Source of the DNA: Streptomyces murinus
GTDB lineage: Bacteria > Actinomycetota > Actinomycetes > Streptomycetales > Streptomycetaceae
DNA: 39,779 nt
Assembly (NCBI RefSeq): GCF_002154555.1
Contig: NZ_MUNF01000087.1
Location: 1 to 39,779 of the forward strand
Direction of reading: 5' to 3'
Shown here piece by piece: positions 8,599 through 18,915 of the stretch (position 1 is the first letter of the stretch; every line of letters starts with the position of its first letter). Position numbers and translations under genes: made by a program. Under the pieces are notes generated by a model, which saw nothing but the letters and a program-made list of their open reading frames with translations, was not told the origin of the DNA and did no database searches.

Positions 8599-9266
8599 TC
8601 TTCCTCACTCGCGATCGCGTTGAGCGCGGCGGCGGCGATGGCACTGCCACCGCGGCGGCCGCGCACCACCAGGTGCTCAAGGCCGGAAGGATGCGCGGCC
8701 AGGGCATCCTTGGACTCGGCCGCGCCGACGAAACCGACCGGAACGCCGATGACGGCGGCGGGCCGCGGACCGCCCTCCTCGATCATCTCCAGGAGGCGGA
8801 AGAGCGCGGTGGGAGCGTTGCCGACGGCGACGACCGCACCCTCCAGCCGGTCACGCCACAGCTCCAGCGCGGCGGCGCTGCGCGTGGTGCCCATCGTGGC
8901 GGCCAGTTCCGGGACGGCCGGGTCGGACAACGTGCAGAGCACGTCGTTGGCGGCAGGCAGCCGCTTACGGGTCACACCGCTGGCCACCATCTGCACGTCG
9001 CAGAAGATCGGCGCGCCGGCCCGCAGTGCCTCGCGGGCCCGGGCGACCACGGCGGGTGTGTGTGCCAGGTCCTTGACGAGGTCGACCATCCCGCAGGCGT
9101 GGATCATGCGCACCGCGACCTGGCTGACGTCGGCGGGCAGAGCGGTGAGGTCCGCTTCGGCGCGGATGGTGGCGAAGGACTGGCGGTAGATCGCCGCCCC
9201 GTCCTTCTCGTAGACGTGGGTGGTCACGGTGTTCTTCTCACTGCTCTCGGTCGTCTTGCGGATCAT
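8595..9266 (-). CDS. cobH: Precorrin-8X methylmutase
   Basis: Moves the C11 methyl to C12 of precorrin-8X to give hydrogenobyrinate. Of 223 residues. The sequence has the CobH/CbiC pattern: [31 protein letters not shown] with the catalytic histidine in the MIHACGM motif, [34 protein letters not shown], and [21 protein letters not shown] 9266 overlaps the cobG stop codon (ATGA), and its own stop overlaps the cobIJ GTG. This makes a tightly coupled three-gene operon. Confidence 0.96.
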   Translation of the reverse strand: MIRKTTESSEKNTVTTHVYEKDGAAIYRQSFATIRAEADLTALPADVSQVAVRMIHACGMVDLVKDLAHTPAVVARAREALRAGAPIFCDVQMVASGVTRKRLPAANDVLCTLSDPAVPELAATMGTTRSAAALELWRDRLEGAVVAVGNAPTALFRLLEMIEEGGPRPAAVIGVPVGFVGAAESKDALAAHPSGLEHLVVRGRRGGSAIAAAALNAIASEEE

Positions 9267-10546
9267 GAGGTGATCGCCGCCAGGGCGGCGCCCATCCGGG
9301 CAGGGCCTGCTGCGGACGCGGTGCGCGTACTGCCGTCCGTCGTGGTCGCCGACAGGCGGTACCCGCCGTCCGGAATCGCGAGCACATCGACATGGGCACC
9401 ACGAGGATGCCCACAGCGCCGTTCGCAACCGGACCAGTACAGGGGGAGGGCGGAGCGGCCCGTCGCCTCCAACGCCCGCGCCGCGTCCGCCCGTACGTCG
9501 CCGTGTGCCTTGGCGCATCCGGGGCGGCCGACGCAGGCGCCCACGCGGAGCCAGGACGACGCGGGGTCGGTGACCAGCCCGGCGTCACGGAGACGTCCGA
9601 GCGACTCGACGCCCCGCGCGGCGATGGCGCCCGCGATGGGGACGACCACGCCACGCCAGGGGGTCAGCCGCAGCTCGGTGTCCGCGGCAACCGCCAACGC
9701 CTCCCACTGGAGGGCCGAGAGCCGTCCCAGGGGAACGTGTACGGACAGGGCTCCGCCCACGGCTCCCGGGGGCGGTCCGTCGGCCGAACCGACCGGCTCG
9801 GGACGGTCGTTCTGCTCGATACCCTCGGTCGTCAGCCGGTCACGGACCAGGCGGTCCAACTCGCCTTCCCGCAAGGGAAGGTCGGACACCCTCCAGGTGC
9901 GTGCCGCGTGCGACCGCGCGGCCTCCAGGAAGGTCTCGGCGGCCATCAGCGCCGCGCGTGGTGCGTCGGCGGCAGCCACCCGCACCGACCCGGGGGTGAG
10001 CCACGCTCCGCCGTCCTCGGTCGCGCGCACCAAGACGTCCGCGCCGAGGCCGGCCACATCACCGCGCCCGTCGTCCAGGGCGAACAGGAACCGGCCCGAC
10101 AGACCCCTGGCGGCATCGCTCGCGCACAACGCGGCGTCCAGGGCCGTCAGCCAGGGGCGTACGTCTCGTGAGCCCCCACCGTCGAGGCCGGACAGGGGAG
10201 AGGCGACGATGTTGCGCACCCGCTCGTGCTCGCGCGAGGGCAGCAGGCCGACCGCGTCCAACGCCTCCGCCAACTCCCCGCCGCACCCGGCCGCCAAACC
10301 ACGCAACTGCACATTGCCACGCGATGTCAGATGCAGGTCGCCGTCGCCCAGCCGCCGGGCGGCATGGCCGAGCGCCTCCGCCTGCCCGGTGGTCAGGATT
10401 CCGCCGGGAAGCCGGATACGGGCAAGGGCGCCATCGTCCGCCGTGTGCAGACGCAGCGCTCCGGGGCAGACATCGCCGCGGCCCCGCGCGGCCGGTGCGA
10501 CCTGGGGCGATGGGGGAAGGGCTGCCGTTGGCATGGCGGTGAGCAT
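9263..10546 (-). CDS. cobG: Precorrin-3B synthase (CobG, sirohaem/4Fe-4S reductase-like)
   Basis: Oxygen-dependent hydroxylation and lactone formation on precorrin-3A, the diagnostic step of the aerobic pathway. It belongs to the nitrite/sulfite reductase ferredoxin-like family. [25 protein letters not shown] and [14 protein letters not shown] form the first half-domain. The 4Fe-4S cysteines are in GACVGRPGC (C-x5-C) and SGCERRC (C-x3-C) near the C-terminus. About 427 residues from ATG 10546. In-frame ATGs at 10558, 10534 and 10606 are alternatives and none has a strong ribosome binding site. It is the first gene of the minus-strand operon and is divergent from cobN; the ~65 nt before the cobN riboswitch must hold both promoters. 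Confidence 0.93.
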   Translation of the reverse strand: MLTAMPTAALPPSPQVAPAARGRGDVCPGALRLHTADDGALARIRLPGGILTTGQAEALGHAARRLGDGDLHLTSRGNVQLRGLAAGCGGELAEALDAVGLLPSREHERVRNIVASPLSGLDGGGSRDVRPWLTALDAALCASDAARGLSGRFLFALDDGRGDVAGLGADVLVRATEDGGAWLTPGSVRVAAADAPRAALMAAETFLEAARSHAARTWRVSDLPLREGELDRLVRDRLTTEGIEQNDRPEPVGSADGPPPGAVGGALSVHVPLGRLSALQWEALAVAADTELRLTPWRGVVVPIAGAIAARGVESLGRLRDAGLVTDPASSWLRVGACVGRPGCAKAHGDVRADAARALEATGRSALPLYWSGCERRCGHPRGAHVDVLAIPDGGYRLSATTTDGSTRTASAAGPARMGAALAAITS

Positions 10547-10611
10547 ACCTACGATCATCAGCAATGTATGCCCCGCGTTGGTCCGACGACCCTTACTATG
10601 CTGCACAGTGG

Positions 10612-10732
10612 ATCACCTGATCCACGAACCGCCACCACGGCGACACGAGAGGAAGCCGGTGCGAATCCGGCGCGGTCCCGCCACTGTGAATTCGGCCCCG
10701 CCAGGCCGGATGAGCCAGGAACTCCCTTCCCT
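10612..10732 (+). promoter_or_regulatory. Cobalamin riboswitch ahead of cobN
   Basis: A textbook core lies at about 10649-10689: GAGGAAGCCGGTGCGAATCC, then GGCGCGGTCCCGCCACTGTG. The B12 box GATGAGCCAGGAACTC is at 10709-10724. The core is closer to consensus than the riboswitch at 738-882. About 80 nt separate the B12 box from the cobN start, enough for a ribosome-site-sequestering hairpin. It should repress cobN when adenosylcobalamin is abundant. Confidence 0.95.
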
Positions 10733-10810
10733 CGCCTTCGGCTTGCGCCGGGGGAGAGACCCATTCCCACACCGCCCGGGGCGCGGACCCCGAGGAAGGC
10801 CAGACGACGT

Positions 10811-14440
<3,630 letters not shown>

Positions 14441-14464
14441 CGCGTCCGCCGAGGTTGTGTGCGG

Positions 14465-14485
14465 GGTGCCGGCTCGGCCGGCACC
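14465..14485. terminator. Hairpin between cobN and the Fur remnant
   Basis: A perfect 9-bp stem GGTGCCGGC / GCCGGCACC with a 3-nt loop TCG lies in the 48-nt gap between two convergent stop codons. It probably ends transcription from both directions. No U-tract is present. Confidence 0.75.
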
Positions 14486-14488
14486 TGA

Positions 14489-14872
14489 CTACGGGCTGCA
14501 CCGGACACATCGGCCGTAGAGCAGCAGTGAGCCCCCTGTGCCGGCGCGCAGTCCTGTCAGACGAGTGATCCGTTCCACGGCCTCCCCCATGTCGGCGATC
14601 GCCAGATCCTGCACGTGACCGCACTCCTCGCACACGGCGTGGTGGTGCGGTTCGGAACTGACGCCATGGCGTTTGGGACCGGGACCGTGCACGGCGTGCG
14701 CCAGACCCACGTCCGTGAAGGTCTCCAGAGTGCGGTAGACGGTCGCCTGATCGAACGACAGACCCCGTTCCTGAAGCGCGGCGCAGACTTCGGCGGAGGA
14801 GTAATGCTGCCCGGACGTGGCCAGCAGCCTCAGGGTACACAGCCTGCTGGCCGTAGCCGAGGCGCGGGACAA
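14489..14872 (-). pseudogene. Fur-family metalloregulator lacking its native start
   Basis: DNA-binding metal sensor family (Fur/Zur/Nur). The winged-helix part is present ([19 protein letters not shown], then DQATVYRTLETFTDVGLAH, which carries the recognition helix). So is the metal domain: HHHAVCEECGHVQD with a C-x2-C structural zinc site, and C-terminal LLYGRCVRC with the second C-x2-C. About 124 recognisable residues. Reading upstream, the frame runs at once into antisense superoxide dismutase sequence; homology stops around 14856. No ATG or GTG with a ribosome binding site exists at the right place; TTG 14872 is the nearest start candidate. Only about the first ten codons and the promoter seem lost, so a functional protein from a chance start is possible. 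Subgroup and metal cannot be assigned. Confidence 0.75.
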
Positions 14873-15206
14873 GGAGACGTGGGGGTCGATCAACGGCCTG
14901 GAGAAGAACCTGGCCTTCCACCTCTCCGGGCACATCCTGCACAGCATCTACTGGCAGAACATGACCGGTCCGAAGGACGGCGGCGGCGAGCCCCTCGCCC
15001 AGGACGGCGTCGGTGACCTGGCCGACGCGATCACCGACTCCTTCGGCTCCTTCGCCGGCTTCAAGGCCCAGGCCTTCTACCTCCAGTACAAGAACCAGAA
15101 GGTCGACTTCATCGACGCCATGTGGGCCGTCGTCAACCGGCAGGACGTGGCCAAGCGCTATGCCGCCGCCAAGGAGCGCGGCGACAGCCTGCTGCTCAAC
15201 CCGTGA
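14853..15206 (+). pseudogene. Iron superoxide dismutase remnant (sodF-like), doubly deleted
   Basis: Remnant of an Fe/Mn-family superoxide dismutase. From about 14856 the text is typical actinomycete Sod[21 protein letters not shown], then [18 protein letters not shown] with one metal-ligand His region, and [19 protein letters not shown]. At 15071/15072 the sequence jumps from FKAQ straight to [13 protein letters not shown]. The family has ~50 residues between these, including the DAWEH motif that gives two metal ligands. The first ~60 residues, with the first ligand His, are also absent. The usual VVNWQD is VVNRQD here. With at most one of four metal ligands left it cannot be an active dismutase. 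The frame stays open to TGA 15204-15206. It runs head-to-head into the Fur remnant at the same junction. Confidence 0.88.
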
Positions 15207-15273
15207 CGTCCTGGTCACGCAGATGTCCTGCTCGTGATCGTCTTCTCAACCTTTCACCGGGCAGGCGCACAAC

Positions 15274-15312
15274 GAAGGGCCCCCGCGAGCGCACCGCTCG
15301 TGGGGGCCCTTC
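15274..15312 (+). terminator. Strong hairpin after the superoxide dismutase remnant
   Basis: A 17-bp stem (GAAGGGCCCCCGCGAGC at 15274-15290 with its near-perfect complement at 15296-15312) has a 5-nt loop and one G:T-type position. It starts 67 nt after the remnant's stop and was probably the terminator of the original sodF gene. It insulates the methyltransferase gene that follows. Confidence 0.85.
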
Positions 15313-15423
15313 CGTGCGGCGGCCGTGGCAGGTGAGGGCCACGCGATACCGATGAGGGACCCTGTTTTGCCGGACCGGCAAGAGAAGTGGTGTGACCGCG
15401 ACGTGGTGGGCGACCGTGGGCCC

Positions 15424-16104
15424 GTGACCAACGACATCGCAGCAGGCTCGCCCACGTCCGACACTCCCTCGCCCATCGGCGCATACATCGGAGACCCCGC
15501 GCTGCGGGCGGAGTGGGACCGGCGGTACGCCGACCGGACACAACTGTGGAGCGGCCGGCCCAACGGCGCGCTCGTGGCCGAGGCCACCGGACTCACCCCG
15601 GGGCGGGTGCTCGACGTCGGCTGCGGCGAGGGCGCCGACGCCGTCTGGCTCGCGCGCGCCGGCTGGGACGTGACCGCGCTGGAGGTCTCCGGCGTGGCGC
15701 TGGCACGAGCGGCCGGGCACGCACACGACGCCGGACTCACCGTCCACTGGGTCCATGCCGCACTCACCGAGGCCGCACTCCCGCCGGCCTCCTTCGACCT
15801 GGTCTCCGCGCAGTACCCGGCCCTGCTGCGCACCCCCGACGCCGCGGCCGAGCGGGCGCTGCTCGCGGCCGTCGCGCCCGGCGGTGTGCTGCTGTTCGTG
15901 CACCACGCGGGGGTGGACGCCAAGCAGGCGCAGGAGAACGGCTTCGACCCGGCCGACTACGTCTGGCCCTCGACGGTCGCCGAACTGCTCGACGGCGACT
16001 GGGAGGTGGAGGTGGACGAGCAGCGCCCCCGCGTGGCACCCGACGGCGGCGCCGGCGCCCACCACGCCGACGACCTGGTGCTGCGCGTGCGACGACTGCG
16101 CTGA
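15424..16104 (+). CDS. Class I SAM-dependent methyltransferase, substrate unknown
   Basis: Small cytoplasmic methyltransferase of the UbiE/TehB-like Rossmann type. SAM motif I is VLDVGCGEG at residues 62-70, followed by the acidic end of strand 2 in VTALEVSGVALARAAGHA, and motif II-like FDLVSAQYPALL. EWDRRYADRTQLWSGRPNGAL before motif I is typical of a family often annotated as tellurite-resistance/thiol methyltransferase-like. GTG 15424 gives 226 residues; ATG 15352 and GTG 15325 are in-frame alternatives, and none has a convincing ribosome binding site. It stands alone after a terminator. The cognate substrate cannot be inferred; the earlier TehB-like resemblance is weak evidence only. Confidence 0.8.
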   Translation: MTNDIAAGSPTSDTPSPIGAYIGDPALRAEWDRRYADRTQLWSGRPNGALVAEATGLTPGRVLDVGCGEGADAVWLARAGWDVTALEVSGVALARAAGHAHDAGLTVHWVHAALTEAALPPASFDLVSAQYPALLRTPDAAAERALLAAVAPGGVLLFVHHAGVDAKQAQENGFDPADYVWPSTVAELLDGDWEVEVDEQRPRVAPDGGAGAHHADDLVLRVRRLR

Positions 16105-16196
16105 AGCAGTACGCCCCTGGCGACGACTCTCCGGACGGGTGAGTTACGCCTCCTGGCGGCGGCCTCCCGGACGGGTGAGCGTCCGGCGGGGCCGAG

Positions 16197-16251
16197 CCCT
16201 GACTCGGAGACCCTGACTCGGACCCCTGACGCGGAGTCCCTGATTCAGAGT
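16197..16251 (+). repeat. Four imperfect 13-14 bp tandem repeats
   Basis: Units CCCTGACTCGGAGA, CCCTGACTCGGAC, CCCTGACGCGGAGT and CCCTGATTCAGAGT lie head to tail. The last unit overlaps the end of the TetR gene. A second short repeat, CTCCGGACGGGTGAG-like, occurs at about 16129 and 16165. This looks like replication-slippage expansion; no function is evident. Confidence 0.8.
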
Positions 16252-16850
16252 CCCGCCTCGCCGGTGGAGTCGCCGGAGGGGCGGGCGACGGCCCAGGCCG
16301 CTTCGATCATCCGGAAGATCTCGTCCAGCGCGGTGTCCGGGTCGGACGCCGCACGGGCCAGCGCGTAGGCGTCGATCACGAACCTCGCCATCGCCCGGTC
16401 CGCCGTCGTGCCCCGTGAGAGGCCGGGATCGGCTCCGATGGCCGCCGCCAGCGACTCCGCGTGCCGCAGCCGCATCGACTCCTCGTACTCCCGCAGGGCG
16501 GGAGACCCGTCGATCATGCGAAAGATCGGGGCGGCGCCGTCCGCCGTGCAATGCCGGACCATCGACCGGACCTCACGGCGCAGCGCGGGGACGAGCGGCT
16601 CGCCCGGCGCCCGGTCGGTGACCGCGCCGGTGAGGCGCTGCTCGAAGTCGTCGTCCCGCTCGAACACCAGGGCCTCTTTCGAGGCGAAGTGGGAGAAGAG
16701 CGTGGTGACGGCCACATCGGCCTCAGCGGCCACATCACGGATCCCCACCGCCTCGTACCCCCGCTCAAGGAAGAGCCGGAGAGCGGTGTCGGCGATCTTC
16801 TGGCGAGTCGCGGCCTTCTTGCGTTCACGGCGTCCGAGCGGCACGGTCAT
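16245..16850 (-). CDS. TetR-family transcriptional repressor
   Basis: DNA-binding repressor of 201 residues. The N-terminal helix-turn-helix runs from about residue 9 to 55: RKKAATRQKIADTALRLFLE, then GIRDVAAEADVAVTTLFSHF, then ASKEALVFE. The ligand domain (residues ~70-195) resembles the MftR/AcrR-like C-terminal group with its REYEESMRLRHAESLA helix. It is divergent from the oxidoreductase at 16921, with 70 nt between. A 15-bp palindrome in that gap is the likely operator for both genes. The ligand is unknown and may be an electrophile or quinone handled by the oxidoreductase (inference). The C-terminus ends inside a tandem repeat array. Confidence 0.92.
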   Translation of the reverse strand: MTVPLGRRERKKAATRQKIADTALRLFLERGYEAVGIRDVAAEADVAVTTLFSHFASKEALVFERDDDFEQRLTGAVTDRAPGEPLVPALRREVRSMVRHCTADGAAPIFRMIDGSPALREYEESMRLRHAESLAAAIGADPGLSRGTTADRAMARFVIDAYALARAASDPDTALDEIFRMIEAAWAVARPSGDSTGEAGL

Positions 16851-16891
16851 GCCGTGACACTATCAGATACGAATCCAAACCAGCTCCAAAA

Positions 16892-16906
16892 CACTAACCG
16901 TTAGTG
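16892..16906. promoter_or_regulatory. Probable TetR operator
   Basis: A perfect 7-bp inverted repeat CACTAAC-C-GTTAGTG lies 15 bp before the oxidoreductase ATG and about 40 bp before the repressor start. Its form (ACTAAC/GTTAGT) is the common TetR-family operator style. Binding here would block the start region of the oxidoreductase promoter, which shows no Shine-Dalgarno sequence and may be leaderless. Confidence 0.8.
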
Positions 16907-16920
16907 CTACGGTTCGCCGT

Positions 16921-17814
16921 ATGAAGAAAGTGAGCTTCGCCGAGTTCGGCGGTCCGGACGTCCTGCGCCTCACGGACGCCGAGGAGCCCCACGCGGGCCC
17001 CGGCCGGATACGCATCGCCGTACGGGCGGCGGGTGTGAACCCCGTCGACTGGAGGATCCGTGAGGGTCAGAAACTGGGGGCCCACCCCACCGAGTTGCCC
17101 TCCGGGGTCGGGCTGGACGCCGCCGGGGTGGTGGACGAGGTGGGCGAGGGCGTCGAAGGAGTCGAGATCGGTGACCATGTGTTCGGCGAAGGCTCCAGTA
17201 CCTACGCCGAGTTCGCCGTGCTGTCGGCCTGGGCCCGGATGCCCGAGGGCCTGACGTTCGAGGAGGCGGCCGGCTATCCCTCCGTGGTGGAGACCGCGCT
17301 GCGCATCGTGCGCGAGGTCGGTGTACAGCCCGGGCAGACGCTGCTGGTCAGCGGTGCGTCCGGGGGAGTCGGCTCGGCGGTGCTGCAGATCGCCCGCGAC
17401 CGCGGCATCAGGGTGATCGGCACCGCCGGGGCCGCGAACCAGGACTATCTGCGCGGCCTGGGCGCCCGCGCCACGACGTACGGCGAGGGCTGGGTCGAGC
17501 GGGTACGACGGCTCGGCCCCGTCGACGCGGCCCTCGATCTGGCCGGCTCGGGTGTGCTCCGCGAGCTCGTCGAACTGGTCGGCGACCCGAGGAAGGTCGT
17601 CTCCATCGCCGATCTCGGCGCGCCGGAGTTCGGCGTCCGGTTCTCCGGCGTGGCCGGGAGCGTACCGGACGCGCTCGCCGCGGCCGCCGACCTCATCTCG
17701 CGGGGGAGGCTCCACATCCCGGTCGAGAAGGCGTACCCGCTCGCCGAGGCCGCCGCGGCACACATCGACAGCCGGGCGGGCCACACGCGTGGACGCCGGG
17801 TCATAGTCGTCTGA
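16921..17814 (+). CDS. NADPH-dependent quinone-oxidoreductase-like MDR enzyme
   Basis: Zinc-free medium-chain reductase/dehydrogenase of 297 residues that would reduce quinones or enones using NADPH. The N-terminal GroES-like part contains IRIAVRAAGVNPVDWRIREG and a GLDAAGVVDEVGEGV stretch. The nucleotide-binding motif SGASGGVGSAVLQIA is at residues 144-158. No structural or catalytic zinc cysteines are present. The C-terminal AAAAHIDSRAGHTRGRRVIVV is typical of the QOR-like subgroup. ATG 16921 has no Shine-Dalgarno sequence. The divergent TetR gene and the operator between them suggest induction by a small electrophile. The natural substrate is unknown. Confidence 0.9.
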   Translation: MKKVSFAEFGGPDVLRLTDAEEPHAGPGRIRIAVRAAGVNPVDWRIREGQKLGAHPTELPSGVGLDAAGVVDEVGEGVEGVEIGDHVFGEGSSTYAEFAVLSAWARMPEGLTFEEAAGYPSVVETALRIVREVGVQPGQTLLVSGASGGVGSAVLQIARDRGIRVIGTAGAANQDYLRGLGARATTYGEGWVERVRRLGPVDAALDLAGSGVLRELVELVGDPRKVVSIADLGAPEFGVRFSGVAGSVPDALAAAADLISRGRLHIPVEKAYPLAEAAAAHIDSRAGHTRGRRVIVV

Positions 17815-17883
17815 GAACCGGCCGGGTGAGCGGCGCCCGAGCCTGCGGTCATGGGACCGGCCCGACGGTATCCGTACCGGACG

Positions 17884-18915
17884 CTACGCCCGCCGGACCA
17901 CGGGCACGGAGTCGCAGCCGCGGAGCCGGGCGTCCCGGCGGGCCCGGCCCGGGGACGCTCCGGCGCCCACCACCCGGCCGTCGGCGACGGCCAGCCACTC
18001 GCCCTGGGCAGGCTCCGTCGCACCGGACGGCCGGAGCGCACCGAGGATCGCGGGGTCGGGCTCCGCGCACGACGCGGGCGGTGTAGGCCGGGGCCGGCCC
18101 GCCCGCCATTCGGCGGTGGTGCGCTCGCCGCCCCGGACCCGCCGCCACACCAGGTGCTGCACCACGATCAGCGGTCCCAGCGCCGCCAGGAGCGGGAAGG
18201 CGTCGGTCAGCACCCCCCGCGCGAACAGCACGCTGACCACGCCGGACACCGCGAGTCCGACCGCGGCCGCGAGGATTCCGGCGGCCCGTCCGAACGCCTT
18301 GACCGCCGTCAGCGGGAAGAGCACCAGAAGCAGCAGGTCACCCAGGCCCAGCGCCACCGGCGGCTCCCCGCGCGTCACCGCGAGCAGCGGCGCGAACGGC
18401 AGTCCCATGACCTGCGCCGCGAACCGGTCCATGACCGAGGTGAGCCCGGTGGCCACCAGGTCGTAGCAGGCGAGCGCGCCCGCGAACCACGCCGCCTGCG
18501 CGGACCGCATCCCGCTCTGCGCCCACATGGTGGCGACCCCCGCCACCGCCACGACGAGCAGTACGTCGGTGAGCACCATCACGGCGAGCGGACGGCCGAG
18601 CAGGGCCAGGACGCCGTTGGCGGCGACCGCGGCCACCGCGATCAGCCAGGCCCGCCCGGCGCCGGTCAGCGGAGCGAGGGTGAACTGCAACGCCGTACAG
18701 AGCACCAGGCCGAAGACGGTCGCCACCGCGGCGCGCGGCAGGAACAGATAGAGCAGCGGAGCCGCCGCCACCACGAGGCACATCACGGCGATGTCGGGCA
18801 GCTCGTACCGGCCCACCGGGGGCCGGGGCATCCGCACCCGGTGGAAGTAGGCGGCGCTCGCCACCATGGCCACCAGGACACAGCAGTTGAGGCCGACCAG
18901 GGCGGGGGTGCTCAT
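17884..18915 (-). CDS. Nine-TM GxGD intramembrane aspartyl protease candidate (presenilin/SPP-like)
   Basis: Integral membrane protein of 343 residues. Nine hydrophobic segments are visible at about 4-23, 40-60, 61-82, 88-107, 109-131, 139-161, 186-204, 209-231 and 238-258. TM6 carries YD (Tyr151-Asp152) and TM7 carries GLGD (190-193). TM9 carries FPLL (240-243) at the place of the PAL motif. That is the layout of presenilin and signal peptide peptidase (MEROPS A22). The two aspartates are 41 residues apart, compared with about 46 in human signal peptide peptidase as I recall. The text after YD (GLTSVM, then MGLPFAPLL) also resembles the SPP block. The C-terminal tail (~303-343, GEWLAVADGRVVGAGASP) looks like the small DUF5678 module. 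ATG 18915 overlaps the upstream stop by 4 nt. Activity is inferred; PLL for PAL is a deviation. Confidence 0.72.
   Translation of the reverse strand: MSTPALVGLNCCVLVAMVASAAYFHRVRMPRPPVGRYELPDIAVMCLVVAAAPLLYLFLPRAAVATVFGLVLCTALQFTLAPLTGAGRAWLIAVAAVAANGVLALLGRPLAVMVLTDVLLVVAVAGVATMWAQSGMRSAQAAWFAGALACYDLVATGLTSVMDRFAAQVMGLPFAPLLAVTRGEPPVALGLGDLLLLVLFPLTAVKAFGRAAGILAAAVGLAVSGVVSVLFARGVLTDAFPLLAALGPLIVVQHLVWRRVRGGERTTAEWRAGRPRPTPPASCAEPDPAILGALRPSGATEPAQGEWLAVADGRVVGAGASPGRARRDARLRGCDSVPVVRRA

Noticed and set aside
17884-18915. Type IV prepilin peptidase (also a GxGD membrane protease)
   Set aside because: Prepilin peptidases have GxGDxK and a separate early Asp motif, and sit with pilin genes. 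Here GLGD is followed by LLLL, YD lies in TM6, nine helices are present, and no pilin genes are near.
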